50,047 nucleotides of DNA. Origin: Selenomonadaceae bacterium (GTDB lineage: Bacteria > Bacillota > Negativicutes > Selenomonadales > Selenomonadaceae). Every line of letters begins with the position of its first letter. Positions within the stretch are counted from its first letter, which is position 1. Shown here piece by piece: positions 15,956-26,380 of this stretch. The DNA is taken from the NCBI GenBank assembly GCA_017477125.1, contig JAFUXN010000019.1, forward strand, positions 1 to 50,047. Reading direction: 5' to 3'. Both the position numbers and the translations under genes were made by a program. Under the pieces are notes generated by a model. That model saw only the letters and a list, made by a program, of their open reading frames with translations, was not told the origin of the DNA and searched no databases.

Positions 15956-16981
15956 TCAATCGACGGTGATCAGTTCATACTGTCGAGAGCCCATGCCGAG
16001 CTCCTCCATCGCCGACAACTGACGGAGCCCTTCCCTCGACTCGATCCGCTCGATCATGTCTCGACTGTCGGGCGCCGCATACACCATATCGATACACGCT
16101 TGATCGACCGCCAAAATATCTGTCGACGCCAAGATGCCGATGTCAGCCATCGTCGGCTTGGCGGCACTCGTCCCCGTGCAATCGCAATCAATGCTCAACC
16201 GATTCATCACATTGATGAACACGAGCCGCTCGCCGAAGTGATCACAGATCGCCTTGCCGCTGTCCGCCATCAGCTCCATGAACAGACCGCCCGTCACCCA
16301 ACGCCCGTAGTCCGTCAAGCCATGCACCTGGCGCTTGCCCACCGCTCCGCTCGCACAACCGATCGCAATGTTTTTGAGCGAACCGCCGAAGCCGCCCATC
16401 GAGTGACCTTTGAAATGCGTCAGCACGATCATGGAGTCGTAATCGGCAAGATGCGCGCCCATCGCCACCTCCTTCAAATGGAAGCCGCCGTTGACGGGGA
16501 AGTTCACATCGCCGTCGGCGTCGATGATATCAACCTTACTAAAAGTCCAACCGTTGGTCTCGAGCGTGCGACGATGAGCCTCGGTCGTGCCGCGCGCCGA
16601 CCCGTAAGCAACGTTCGCCTCGATGATCGTCGAGTTGGGTACCTTCAGTTGAAACGCTTTGACCATGTCGCGCGACAAGATGTTGGGACCATGAGGCTCG
16701 CCGCTATGAACTTTGATCGCCACGCGCCCGCCAATCGAACCGTTGATCCGATCGTAGAGCTCGATCAAATGGTCGGCGTCGATCGTCTTTGAGAAGTAAA
16801 CTTTCGACGAGGAGGCATCGCCCACGACGGTGTTGCCTTCGACGGATTGAGCGGCGGGCTCGACGGGCGGAGCGTTGGCAGCAGATTTATTTTCGCCGCA
16901 ACCCATCAACGGCAAGCCCGATGCGAATGTCAGAGCGGCGGCACCGGCGAGCTTGAAAAATTTTCGTCGGTTGATGTCCAT
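15956..16981 (-). CDS. Tat-exported DUF362 lipoprotein
   Basis: A 341-aa paralog of the protein at 13178-14224. It has a twin-arginine signal (INRRKFFKLAG) that ends in SGLPLMGCGEN, a lipobox with Cys, so it is probably a Tat-exported lipoprotein, unlike its paralog. A low-complexity linker rich in Ala/Pro follows. The DUF362 core is intact with the same Cys positions: IGCASG, AICDHFG, DCDCTGTSAA and DQACIDMVY. The start ATG 16981 sits behind GGAGGG. Reaction unknown; Fe-S or metal binding is inferred from the conserved Cys. The twin genes and the remnant indicate a tandem family expansion. Confidence 0.85.
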   Translation of the reverse strand: MDINRRKFFKLAGAAALTFASGLPLMGCGENKSAANAPPVEPAAQSVEGNTVVGDASSSKVYFSKTIDADHLIELYDRINGSIGGRVAIKVHSGEPHGPNILSRDMVKAFQLKVPNSTIIEANVAYGSARGTTEAHRRTLETNGWTFSKVDIIDADGDVNFPVNGGFHLKEVAMGAHLADYDSMIVLTHFKGHSMGGFGGSLKNIAIGCASGAVGKRQVHGLTDYGRWVTGGLFMELMADSGKAICDHFGERLVFINVMNRLSIDCDCTGTSAAKPTMADIGILASTDILAVDQACIDMVYAAPDSRDMIERIESREGLRQLSAMEELGMGSRQYELITVD

Positions 16982-17035
16982 CGCAATCCCTCCAATCAAT
17001 TATGATCTTATCAATTGAAGTGGGCTCAAGGCAAT

Positions 17036-17058
17036 AAAAAAATCCGCGCGGAGCGGAT
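17036..17058 (-). terminator. Terminator after the methyltransferase gene (repeat copy 1)
   Basis: On the minus strand ATCCGCTCCGCGCGGAT forms a 6-bp stem with a 5-nt loop, followed by seven T. The same 17 bases occur at 18708-18724 and 35518-35534. Confidence 0.85.
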
Positions 17059-17086
17059 CATTTTATATCAACAGCCCGTCGATCGA

Positions 17087-18629
17087 TCAGACGATCTGAA
17101 GTGCGCGGAGGGTCGGCAACATCGTCTCCGAAAATTTTTGTGCCAAGGCTCTGAGCTCGACGAGGTTCTCCTGCTCGGTCGGGAGCATCTTGCCGTCGCG
17201 TATCATGCGCTCGCTGCTGACGAGGAACATCTGCCAAACTCCTCGCGCCAACTCCTCAACCGAACTGCTGCCGCTCTTAATCAACGAGACGAACAGCTGC
17301 TCGAGCTTGCCGACGGTCATGCCCATGCCCGTCACCGGACTCGCCAAGTACTGAACGTTGAACGACGTGCGCGCCCGCCGACAGATGTAATCGTTGAGCG
17401 CGTCGCATTGAGGCTTGACCTGCTCGATGACATCTTCCGATTGGCACGGCAGTATATATCCCTGATGAACGAACGGGATGAGCATGTTTTCGAGCGCCGG
17501 CACGTTGAGCCTGCCCTGACGGATCGGCTCCTCGAAAGTTTTGGGTCGATAGCCGTCGGCGGCAAGGTATTCGATCATCGGCTCGAACGTTTGAGCGGGC
17601 AACGTCGCCTCGCCCAACGCCGTGGGGAACTTCATCGGAATCTTGTTGACGGTGGTGAGCACGAATCGAGTTTCGAGTAATCGCTTGACGCGCTCGAGCG
17701 TGGACAGCCGCCGCAATCCCTTGATGCAGAGGTCTTTGCGGAACTGACGACCGACGAAATAATCTCGAGCCTGCTCGCGCATGATCGGATTGCCGATCGC
17801 GTTGAGGAATTTTTGAGCGTCCGCAGTCAAATTCAATTGGTCGCTCATATCGAGCAGCTCCATGGTGCATGCGTAGTCGAGCTTCGCCGCGCTCAAAGCC
17901 TCAACGACATCGACGAAATAAGGACACTGCCATGCGCGATTGAAGTACTCGTGCGCGAGATAATTTCGATCCATGCCCTTCAACTGCTCGAGCTTGGCGT
18001 TGAGAGACGGGACGAGCATGGCATAAGCGGGCTTGGCGGCGAGGAGATCACCGGCAAACTTGAGAGCGTTCCCGACGCGCTTGGCAGTATCGGTCTCGTT
18101 GCCGCCGACAAATTGATCGTAGAGCGCGAGCAGTTCTCTCAACGGAGCGTTGGGCGCCCAACCCGGGAAGCAATTATAACTGTTGTAGACGACGCCGCCC
18201 GGTTTCAGATGCCGACGAATGAACTCGACGATGTGATGTTGATTGCTCGAGCTGATCCATGACCAGATGCCATGCAATCCGATCGTGTCAAAGCGCGCCA
18301 ACCCCCCCCCCATGCTCGAGGAGCTGCTCAAAGCTGTCGTCGAGGAGTTGAGCGTCGGCGCCGGAGGCTCGAAGGAGCTCGTTGGCATGAGCGGCGTGCG
18401 ACGGATTGAAGTCGGTGCCGAGGTAGTGACCGACGTTCGACGCGGCGTGAATGTTGATCGACACGCCTTGACCGTAAGCGAGTTCGCAGTGCCGACTGTC
18501 GCGATCGAGCGGCGGCGAGTCGAAGCCGCGCATCAGCAGACAAAATCTCTGAAACGCAGGACTGAGCTCACGGTAGTAGCCGTAAGTGTAGGGCGTCGCG
18601 GTGAAGTAACCTTCGTTCCATTCGTTCAT
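17087..18629 (-). CDS. SAM methyltransferase with regulatory domain, split at G10 tract
   Basis: The N-terminal frame (to about 18290) starts WNEGYFTATPYTYGYYRELSP and has the class I methyltransferase core up to DDSFEQLLEHGGG. The C-terminal frame (17087-18388) resumes at GGGLARFDTIGLHGIWSWIS and continues through a methyltransferase regulatory domain (MethyTransf_Reg type) of about 400 residues. The frames meet exactly at ten G (18302-18311). Nine G would join them, giving a protein of about 510 aa. The N-terminal product as sequenced stops soon after the tract. It is likely a phase-variable methyltransferase acting on a surface structure; the target is unknown. ATG 18629 is used; a TTG at 18632 is also possible behind GGAG. 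Confidence 0.82.
18302..18311 (-). repeat. Poly-G tract (10 G on coding strand) in methyltransferase
   Basis: Ten C on plus. As sequenced, the reading frame shifts here; nine bases would restore it. Candidate slippage site. Confidence 0.9.
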
Positions 18630-18701
18630 CAAACATCATCTCCGATAAAAGTTTGTTACCGCACGACGAACATATTACTCCCGAGACGCGCTCAATGCAA
18701 T

Positions 18702-18724
18702 AAAAAAATCCGCGCGGAGCGGAT
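18702..18724 (-). terminator. Terminator after modB (repeat copy 2)
   Basis: The same 17-bp stem-loop as at 17042-17058, followed by seven T on the minus strand. The first stem base is shared with the modB stop codon. The identity extends outward to GCAATAAAAAAA and GGATCATT. Confidence 0.85.
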
Positions 18725-19375
18725 CATTTGGAGGAAATAATTTTGGCGTTGACCGCGACGATGAACACCAGCGAGAAAATACACAGTGCCATCGCCCATT
18801 GAAACGCCAGATCATAATCGTTGGCTTGAACCGCCGAATAGATCGCCGTCGACATGGTTTGCGTCACGCTCGGGACATTGCCCGCGAACATGATCGTCGC
18901 GCCGAACTCTCCCAGCGCTCGAGTGAACGTCAGTACCAGCCCCCGCCAGGATTCCGTGCTTGGCGTTTGGGATCATCAGGTGCCAAAAGATTTTCCATTC
19001 CGAGACGCCCAACGTCCGAGCCGCGTTGAGTATGTTTTGATCGATCTGCTCAAACGCGCCGCGCGCCGTCCGATACATCAGCGGCATCGATACGATCACC
19101 GCCGAGATCACCGCCGCCTTCCACGTGAACACGATCGACACGTCGAACTGCAACAGGAATTGCCCGATCGTGCTGCGCTTGCCCATCAACAGCAGGAGGA
19201 AGAACCCCACGACCGTCGGCGGCAACACCATCGGCAACGTGATCACCGCGTCGGCGAGCCCCTGCCCATGTCTCATGCGCACGACCGCATAAGCCAATCC
19301 GATCCCGATAAAGAACGCCAGGAAGGTCGCCGTCGACGCCGTCTTGAGCGTCACGATGAACGGTGCAAGCTCCAT
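18724..19375 (-). pseudogene. modB: Molybdate ABC permease ModB, one-base frameshift
   Basis: The frame from ATG 19375 encodes the ModB membrane core: TLKTASTATFLAFFIGIGLAYAV, LPMVLPPTVVGFFLLLLMG and LNAARTLGVSEWKIFWHLMIP. After GILAG it leaves frame at a run of five G (18940-18944). With four G it continues as LVLTFTRALGEFGATIMFAGN and on to the natural stop at 18724, which is a full ModB C-terminus. So one extra base separates a complete gene from a broken one. It could be a true mutation or a sequencing error. It is the third gene of modA-modC-modB, three bases after modC. Intact, it would form the membrane channel for molybdate. Confidence 0.88.
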
Positions 19376-19378
19376 CGC

Positions 19379-20434
19379 TCAACCCTCCCGCCCGTCGGTC
19401 AACAGCATCAACTTCGACGGAGGGAAGTGCACATAAATCTCATCTGCCGCGATCGATCTCCAAAGCTGCTTGTCCATCTCCCAACGGATCGGTCGAGCCT
19501 CCGTCCCCGCACGTCGGATCATCACCACGTACGAGAAGTTATCTTCGATCGTCTGCTCGACGCGCATGAGGAAAGTGTTCTCGCCCGCCGAACGTCGATG
19601 CTCCAATGCATGCGCTCTCAACCCGATGCAGTTGATCTCGTCGGGGATCGACCGCCCGAGCTCGAACTCCATCTGCCAATCCTCCGCGCGGATCACTTCC
19701 GCCGATTGCTTGTGCGCCGCCGACACATTTTTGCACCCCGTCAACAGCGCCGCCGACAGCGTCAACGGATTTTCAAATATCTCACGCTTGGTGTTCATCG
19801 CTTCGATCGTCCCGCGATTCATCACCGCCACCCGATCCGATATCCGATACACCTCGCCGCGATCATGCGACACCAGGATCGCCGAGTTGTCGTAAGCCGC
19901 AAACACCATGTCGAACTCGAGCTCGAGTTGCCATTTGAGATAACTGTCGAGCGCACTGAACGGCTCATCGAGCAACAATATCTCCGCCCCCGACGACAGG
20001 ATTCGAGCAAACGCCACGCGCTGTTGCTGTCCTCCGCTCAACTGCCACGGGTAACTCGCCTCGAGCCCGCTCAACTTAAACCGCTCAACATTCTCACGGA
20101 GCTTGCGTTGCTTCTCTTCGTCGGTGCCCACCGCCGCGAACAATATATTTTCCGCCGTCGTCATGTTCGGGAACAGCGCGTAATTTTGGAAGAGGTACCC
20201 CACGCGCCTCAACTGCGGCGGCAAATTTATTTTCTGATCGCTGTCGAAGAGCGTCCGCCCGTTGAGAATGATCCTGCCCTCGTCGGGACGTTCGATGCCC
20301 GCTATGCATTTGAGCGTCATGCTCTTGCCGCAGCCCGACCCTCCGAGCAACGCAAAGATTTCATTCTCGACAGTGAAGCTCACGTTGAGAGTGAAGTCCC
20401 TCAACCGTTTGCGTATGTCGACGAGCAGTCTCAT
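19379..20434 (-). CDS. modC: Molybdate ABC transporter ATP-binding protein ModC
   Basis: A 351-aa ABC ATPase. Walker A GGSGCGKS, Q-loop FQNYALFPNM, signature LSGGQQQR, Walker B ILLLDEP and the switch His in VSHDR are all intact. A C-terminal region of about 110 residues (from about 240) resembles the TOBE/MOP part used for regulation in ModC. It energises molybdate or tungstate uptake with ModB. It starts three bases after modA, and modB follows after three bases. The order A-C-B differs from the usual A-B-C. With modB frameshifted, the transporter may be inactive in this sequence. A TCCGCGCGGA site lies at 19684. Confidence 0.88.
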   Translation of the reverse strand: MRLLVDIRKRLRDFTLNVSFTVENEIFALLGGSGCGKSMTLKCIAGIERPDEGRIILNGRTLFDSDQKINLPPQLRRVGYLFQNYALFPNMTTAENILFAAVGTDEEKQRKLRENVERFKLSGLEASYPWQLSGGQQQRVAFARILSSGAEILLLDEPFSALDSYLKWQLELEFDMVFAAYDNSAILVSHDRGEVYRISDRVAVMNRGTIEAMNTKREIFENPLTLSAALLTGCKNVSAAHKQSAEVIRAEDWQMEFELGRSIPDEINCIGLRAHALEHRRSAGENTFLMRVEQTIEDNFSYVVMIRRAGTEARPIRWEMDKQLWRSIAADEIYVHFPPSKLMLLTDGREG

Positions 20435-20437
20435 CGA

Positions 20438-21247
20438 TCAAAATTGGCGAACGTCGGGCGCGATCGCAAAGCCGTACTTCTCAAAGACTTTCTTGGCGGC
20501 GTCGCTCGTCATAAACTTCATGAGCTCCTTCGACGCGTCGAGCTGCTTGGTGTCCTTGATGATGGCGGCGGGATAAACGACGGGCTTATGAGAATCGGCG
20601 GGCGCGGTCGCCACAACCTTGACCTTGTCGGAAACGGCGGCGTCGGTGGCGTACACCACTCCGCAATCGGCATCGCCCGTCTCAACCCACGACAACACTT
20701 GACGCACGTCGGAACCGTAAACGGCTTTCGCTTTGACCGCGTCGAGGATATTCATGTTGGTAAGGATTTCTTCCGTGTACTGACCGACGGGCACGCCCTT
20801 CGGTTCGCCGAGCGCAATGTGCTCAACGTCGTCGCGAGTGAGGTCTTCGAACGACTTGATATCCTTGGTGCTGTCGTTCGGAACGATCAACACAACCTCG
20901 TTGATGAGCAGATTGGTTCGAGTGTCGGGAGCAAGCGCGCCCGCGTCATCAAGTGCATTCATCTGCTTCTGTGCGGCGCTGAAGAACAGATCAGTTTGAC
21001 CGCCGTTCTCGATCGCCTGTTGCAATGCTCCGCTCGAGCCGAAGTTGAATGTGAGCTTGACGTTGGGATGCTCCTTCTCGTAATCGGCGGCGAGCTCCTT
21101 CATCGCGTCGGTCAAACTGGCGGCGGCGGCGACGTGGAGCTCAATCGGTTCGGCGTCCTTCGACGTTTGATCGGTTCCGCCGCCTCCTCCGCAGCCCGCC
21201 ATCAACATCAGCGCCGCGGACATGAGCAATGCAAATGACCTCTTCAT
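20438..21247 (-). CDS. modA: Molybdate-binding lipoprotein ModA
   Basis: A 269-aa periplasmic binding protein with a lipoprotein signal (ALLMSAALMLMAGCGGGGG). The ModA features are AAASLTDAMKELAADYEKEHPNVKLTFNFGSSGALQQAIENGGQTDLFFSA and the later DADCGVVYATDA. It binds molybdate or tungstate and delivers it to ModB. First gene of the mod operon. AAGGAG lies nine bases before ATG. A structured leader at 21268-21364 suggests control by a cofactor-sensing RNA. Confidence 0.92.
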   Translation of the reverse strand: MKRSFALLMSAALMLMAGCGGGGGTDQTSKDAEPIELHVAAAASLTDAMKELAADYEKEHPNVKLTFNFGSSGALQQAIENGGQTDLFFSAAQKQMNALDDAGALAPDTRTNLLINEVVLIVPNDSTKDIKSFEDLTRDDVEHIALGEPKGVPVGQYTEEILTNMNILDAVKAKAVYGSDVRQVLSWVETGDADCGVVYATDAAVSDKVKVVATAPADSHKPVVYPAAIIKDTKQLDASKELMKFMTSDAAKKVFEKYGFAIAPDVRQF

Positions 21248-21267
21248 TTTTCAACAACTCCTTTTCA

Positions 21268-21364
21268 ATGCGGAAGGCGAGACCGTTTCCAATCCCACCC
21301 TGTGAACACGAGGCTCAGGCTCAACGTCATAGCCAATCGCCTTAGACGTTTTCGCTCGGAGATA
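21268..21364 (-). promoter_or_regulatory. Structured modA leader, candidate Moco-type riboswitch
   Basis: The minus-strand leader contains CTCCGAGC at its 5' side, a perfect stem AACGTC/GACGTT (21345-21350 with 21323-21328), then GGTGGGATTGGAAACGG and CGCCTTCCGC close to the ribosome binding site. Placement in front of modA and this layout recall the molybdenum-cofactor (Moco) RNA motif. I recall the consensus only roughly, so this is a candidate. Confidence 0.5.
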
Positions 21365-21439
21365 AATCATTTTACCATTGTTCGATCGCCGTCGATGTTT
21401 TATCAATCACATCGAGGAAAATTTTTTGATCGCGCTCGA

Positions 21440-22948
21440 TCAGAATTTAAACTTCTGCACTTCGTTCTGAAGGTCCTGCGCGAGTTCAGCCAGCTTGCCG
21501 CTCGCCTCCGCCATCTCGTTCATCGCCGCCGCCTGCTCCTCGATCGCCGCCGACACGTTTTGCGACTCATCGACCGTCGCATTCGTCAGCCGCATGACTT
21601 CCTTCATCGCGTCGAAAATTTGAGCGGCGGCATCGTTGACCGATCGAATGTGCTCAATCGAGCTCCTGATGTTCTCGTCGAGCTTGCCAATCTGATCCTC
21701 TATGAGCTCGAACGCCTTGCCCGTCTCCGCCACCGACGTCGAACCGTCCACCACACTCCGGTTGCCCTGTCGGATCGATTCGACCGCCGATTCGGTGTCC
21801 TGCTGTATGCTCGCGATCAATTGCGCGATCGTCATCGCCGCCTCGTTCGACTGCTCTGCCAGCTTGCGAACCTCGCCCGATACCACAGCGAAGCCGCGTC
21901 CATGTTCGCCCGCTCGTGCCGCCTCGATCGCCGCGTTCAGCGCCAACAGATTTGTCTGATCCGCGATGCCGCTGATCGTCTCGACAATTTGCCCGATCTC
22001 CTTCGACCGTTGACCCAGCCCCTCGACCACCGACGCCGACGAATTTACCTGCCGCTCAATGTTTTTGATCTGATCGATCGCATGCATGACTTTATCATTG
22101 CCCTGCCGCGTACGCTCTTGGCTCTCGCTCACCGCCTCAAACATGATCTGCGCGCCGTTTTGAAGTTCCGCCATCTTCGATTGCATCTCATTTACGATCG
22201 ATTGCAGATTGCCTATCGTCTTCGATTGGTTGTCCGCATCGTCGTTGAGCCGCGCCGTGTTGTTCGCCGACTGTTGCATGGAATCGTTTGCCTGCTCGGA
22301 ATTAGCCGTCAGCTCCTCGCTCGACGCCGCTACAATCTCCGCACTCCGCGCCACGTTCTTCACCAAATGCGTCAGCTTATTCTTCATGTCGGTCACGCGT
22401 TTGATCGGCTCGATCGCTCGACCGATCAATCGCCACGAGATCAATCCCAGCACCAATACGATGCCCGCGATCGCCATCACGATCGACATGATAAAGCTGT
22501 TCTGTATCCCGTCGAGCTCATGGATCGACAAGCCCACGAACAGCATGCCGATCACCTTGCCGCCCGCGTCCTTGATCGGTTCATACGCGCTGTGAAACGG
22601 TTGCCCCACCACGTTTGCGATCCCTGTGTAGTTATTGCCCTTCGCCAACACTTCCGCCGCGACCGCATCAGATACCTTCGTCCCGACCGAGCGCTGCCCC
22701 GACTCGTTTTTGACCGTCGTCGCCACCCGCGTATCGTTCTTAAAGATCGTCACGTGCCCGCTCACGATCGAGCCGAGGTAATCAACAACATCTTCGGCGC
22801 CGTCCATCTGCTTATCGCCCTTGAATAAGTTGCCGTCTTTGATCAACCAATCGCCCGGGTACTTGTAGTTGATGATCTCCATCGACGATCGAACGCTGGT
22901 CGCGGGGCGATCCCTGAACGCGGTGTTGATCAAAAAAATTGCGGTCAA
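21440..22948 (-). pseudogene. Chemoreceptor lacking its N-terminal membrane segment
   Basis: The frame opens only at TTG 22948, inside the polC stop. It begins a few residues before the sensor domain ([16 protein letters not shown]...[16 protein letters not shown]...[22 protein letters not shown]), a single-Cache sCache_3 type. Membrane segment 2, HAMP-like region and the signalling tip [20 protein letters not shown] are intact to the end. The expected first membrane helix, about 40-50 residues, is missing. A start without it would place the sensor in the cytoplasm. The likeliest reading is a 5' truncation by deletion that joined it to polC. Confidence 0.7.
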
Positions 22949-25900
22949 CCGAAAAATAAATCTATCTGATCGCTCTCGTTGAGCCCGTCGAGAGTGCCGT
23001 GCTCCTTGAGCGCTGCCACCGCCGTCCGAGTGATCCCCGAGCGGCGCTTGAGGTCTTCGATCGATGAGAATTGTCCCTCCGCTCGAGCGTCGACGATCGA
23101 TTGCGCCGCCGACGGTCCCACGCCCGCCAACGACGCGAACGGAGGCAGCAATGCCTTCTCGTCCTCGAGCATGATGAATTTGTATGCGTCCGATTTGTAG
23201 AGATCGATCGGTCGCACGCCGAACCCGCGACGGAACATCTCATTGACCAATTGCAGTACCGCCAACGTGTCCGCGCCCTTCACGTCCAACTTCTTCTCCG
23301 ACGCCTGCATTTCGAGATCGGCGATCTGATCCCGAACAAATTTCTCGCCCTTGATCACCACGTTCGCATCAAACTGCTCCGCGCGGATCGAGAAGTACGC
23401 CGCATAATACGCCAGCGGTCGATGCACTTTGCAATAAGCGATCCGAAACGCCATCATCACATACGCCACCGCGTGCGCCCTCGGAAACAGATACTTGATC
23501 TTCTGACACGACTCGATATACCACTCGGGAACGTCATGCCGTCGAAGTTCCTCAACCACGTCGGGCGCGATGCCTTTGCCCTTGCGCACCGCCTCCATCG
23601 TCTTGAACGACAACAGTCGATCGACGCCGTGATGAATCAAATACATCATGATATCGTCGCGCGCCGAAATCGCGTCCTTCAACGTGCACGTCTTGCTCCT
23701 GATCAGCTCTTGCGCATTGCCCAACCAAACGTCCGTGCCATGCGAGAACCCCGATATCCGAACAAGATCGGTGAAGCATTTGGGCATGGTGTCCTCGATC
23801 ATCTGTCGAGTGAACGACGTTCGAAACTCCGGTATGCCGAACGTCCCCGTCCGATTTTTGATCTCATCGGGCTCGACGCCCAACGCCTTCGTCGAGCTGA
23901 AGATTGACATCGTTGCCTTGTCGTCGAGCGGGATCGTTTTTGGATCGATGCCCGTCAATTCCTCGAGCATCTTGAGCACCGTCGGATCGTCGTGACCGAG
24001 TATGTCGAGCTTCACCAGTCGAGAACTGATCGAGTGATAATCGAAATGCGTGGTGATGGTCGCCTTCTCCTTGTCGTCGGCGGGGTGCTGGATCGGCGTG
24101 AAGTAATGAATGTCGAGGTCGCGCGGCACGACCATGATCCCCGCGGGGTGCTGACCGCTCGTCCGCTTGACCCCGACAACGCCCTTGACCATATTCGAGA
24201 TGAACGCGGGGCTCTTGGAAATATTTTTGCCCTCGTAATATTTTTTGACGTAGCCGTAAGCGGTTTTTTCGGCGACGGTGGTGATCGAGCCGGCACGATA
24301 GACGTTGTGCTTGCCGAAGAGAATTTCGGTGTACTTATGCGCGGTCGACTGATAGACGCCCGAGAAGTTGAGATCGATATCGGGAACCTTATCGCCGTCG
24401 AAGCCGAGGAACACCGCGAACGGAATTTCATGCCCGTCCTTGATCATCGGCGTGCCGCAATGGGGGCAGACTTTATCGGGGAGATCGTAGCCGCAGCCGT
24501 AGGAGCCATCGGTTATGAACTCCGAGCGCCGACATTTGGGGCAACGCCAATGGGGCGGCAACGGATTGACTTCGGTGATGCCGGTCAACGTGGCGACGAG
24601 CGACGAGCCGACCGACCCGCGCGAGCCGACCAGATAACCGTCGTCGTTCGATTTCTTGACGAGCTTTTGAGCGATCAGATACAGGACGGCGAAACCATGC
24701 GAGATGATCGGACGGAGCTCCTCTTCGATCCGATCGTGCACGAGTTTCGGCAACGGATCGCCGTACAACTCATGCGCTCGATCGTAAGTCATTTGACGAA
24801 TCTCGTCGTCGGCGCCCGGGATCGACGGCGCATAAAGTTCATCGGGGATCGGCTTGAGCTCCTCAATCTGATCGGCGATCGCCCGCGGGTTGGTGACGAC
24901 CGCCGCATACCTCGTTGCCTCGTCGAGATAATCAAACTCGGCAAGCATCTCCTCGGTCGTTCGAAGGTAAATCGGCGGCTGAAGATCGGCATCGTGGAAT
25001 CCCTTGCCCGCCTGCATGATCGCTCGATAGATTTGATCTTCGGGATTGAGAAAATGAACATCGCACGTCGCCACCAACGGCTTGTCGAGACGCGCGGCGA
25101 GCTCCGCGACCTTTAAGTTGATCGCTCTGAGGTCGTCGTCGGTGTTGACGGTCGGAAAATCATTCGAGCGCTTGAGGAAATCGTTGTTGTGGATCGGCTG
25201 AATCTCAAGGTAATCGTAGAAGGCGGCGATTTCGAGCAGTTTATCGTCGTCGGCGCCGGCGGTGATCGCTCGAATGACTTCTCCCGCTTCGCATGCCGAC
25301 CCGAGGATCAAACCTTCGCGATGCGCGGCGAGAATTTTTTTGGGAATGCGCGGCTTGTGGTACAGGAATTTGAGATTGGACATCGACACCAGCTTATATA
25401 AATTCTCGAGCCCGATCTTGTTCTTGGCGAGAATGATGATGTGGTTGGCGTACTTCTGTTGATAATCGTCGCCGACGAGGTAGCCCTCCATGCCGTAGAT
25501 CACTTTGAGCTTGACGCCCTTCTTTTTGAGCTTGCCGACGGTCTGAGCGGCTTCGGGGAAGGCTTGAACGACGCCGTGATCGGTGATGGCGATCGAGTCC
25601 CAACCCCAACGCGCGGCGGTCTCGATCAACTTCTCGACGGGAACGACGGCGTCCATCATCGACATGGTTGTGTGGGCGTGGAGCTCCGTGCGCTTGACCT
25701 CGGCATTGTCCATGCGCTCGACGATCGGAACTTCCTCAATCGCGTCGAAGTTGAAGACGTCGGCGTTGGCGTACTCGTCATGCTTGACGTTGCCCGACAA
25801 TCGAACGCGCTTAAACTTCTTGAGATTGGACATGAGCTCGTCGACGGCGTCTTTGTCGGCGGCTTTGAATATCTTCTTACAGAGGATGCCGTCGGTGGCG

Positions 25901-26376
25901 TCGGCGAGCCCGAACGTGACGATGATCATTGAGCCCTTCTTGTTGGTGTTGACCTTCGCGCCGAACTTCTCATCGTTGCAAACCGTTCCCTCGATCGTCA
26001 AATGCTTCGTCTCGCCGTTGATGTCCCCGATCGCCGTGACCGCGCCCGAAACTTTCTTCGGCGGCTTGGCAACCTTCTCGGGCTTGGAAATTTTTTCGAC
26101 GGGCGGAGGAGGCGGAGGAGGAGGCAACGGTTCAGGCGCGGGCTCGGGAGCGGGCTCATTGAAGGCGGGCGGCTCGATCTCCTCGTCGACGGAAATATTT
26201 TCGGGATCAATATCCGTCGGCTCTTCGCCTCGCCAAAACTTTTTAGTCTCTGCCATCGCCGCATTATCTATTTCAAAAGATGATCTGACGTCCAGATGTA
26301 TGCTTTCATCATCAAGAACCATTATGTAATCATCATTTTGGAAAATGTGCTTGTCGCCGTAACTGAAAAACTCCAT
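22945..26376 (-). CDS. polC: DNA polymerase III PolC, without exonuclease insert
   Basis: The replicative polymerase of Firmicutes, 1143 aa against about 1430 usual. Order: N-terminal domain, a Pro-rich linker (about 68-108), OB-like domain (to about 215), PHP domain starting at [15 protein letters not shown] (His 233/235), zinc cysteines 612, 615, 628, 637 and 640, catalytic Asp of PDIDLN (666/668), fingers, and C-terminal helix-hairpin-helix ([13 protein letters not shown]). In B. subtilis PolC a DEDD proofreading domain of about 170 residues interrupts PHP. Here [11 protein letters not shown] (294-304) runs straight into [12 protein letters not shown] (322). The start has GGAGG in the end of the preceding gene. 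Confidence 0.93.
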   Translation of the reverse strand: MEFFSYGDKHIFQNDDYIMVLDDESIHLDVRSSFEIDNAAMAETKKFWRGEEPTDIDPENISVDEEIEPPAFNEPAPEPAPEPLPPPPPPPPVEKISKPEKVAKPPKKVSGAVTAIGDINGETKHLTIEGTVCNDEKFGAKVNTNKKGSMIIVTFGLADATDGILCKKIFKAADKDAVDELMSNLKKFKRVRLSGNVKHDEYANADVFNFDAIEEVPIVERMDNAEVKRTELHAHTTMSMMDAVVPVEKLIETAARWGWDSIAITDHGVVQAFPEAAQTVGKLKKKGVKLKVIYGMEGYLVGDDYQQKYANHIIILAKNKIGLENLYKLVSMSNLKFLYHKPRIPKKILAAHREGLILGSACEAGEVIRAITAGADDDKLLEIAAFYDYLEIQPIHNNDFLKRSNDFPTVNTDDDLRAINLKVAELAARLDKPLVATCDVHFLNPEDQIYRAIMQAGKGFHDADLQPPIYLRTTEEMLAEFDYLDEATRYAAVVTNPRAIADQIEELKPIPDELYAPSIPGADDEIRQMTYDRAHELYGDPLPKLVHDRIEEELRPIISHGFAVLYLIAQKLVKKSNDDGYLVGSRGSVGSSLVATLTGITEVNPLPPHWRCPKCRRSEFITDGSYGCGYDLPDKVCPHCGTPMIKDGHEIPFAVFLGFDGDKVPDIDLNFSGVYQSTAHKYTEILFGKHNVYRAGSITTVAEKTAYGYVKKYYEGKNISKSPAFISNMVKGVVGVKRTSGQHPAGIMVVPRDLDIHYFTPIQHPADDKEKATITTHFDYHSISSRLVKLDILGHDDPTVLKMLEELTGIDPKTIPLDDKATMSIFSSTKALGVEPDEIKNRTGTFGIPEFRTSFTRQMIEDTMPKCFTDLVRISGFSHGTDVWLGNAQELIRSKTCTLKDAISARDDIMMYLIHHGVDRLLSFKTMEAVRKGKGIAPDVVEELRRHDVPEWYIESCQKIKYLFPRAHAVAYVMMAFRIAYCKVHRPLAYYAAYFSIRAEQFDANVVIKGEKFVRDQIADLEMQASEKKLDVKGADTLAVLQLVNEMFRRGFGVRPIDLYKSDAYKFIMLEDEKALLPPFASLAGVGPSAAQSIVDARAEGQFSSIEDLKRRSGITRTAVAALKEHGTLDGLNESDQIDLFFG

Positions 26377-26380
26377 CGCC

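Noticed and set aside
18854-21238. A 794-aa plus-strand open frame across the mod operon
   Set aside because: It is antisense to modB, modC and modA, whose families are certain. It is Arg/His-rich shadow sequence.
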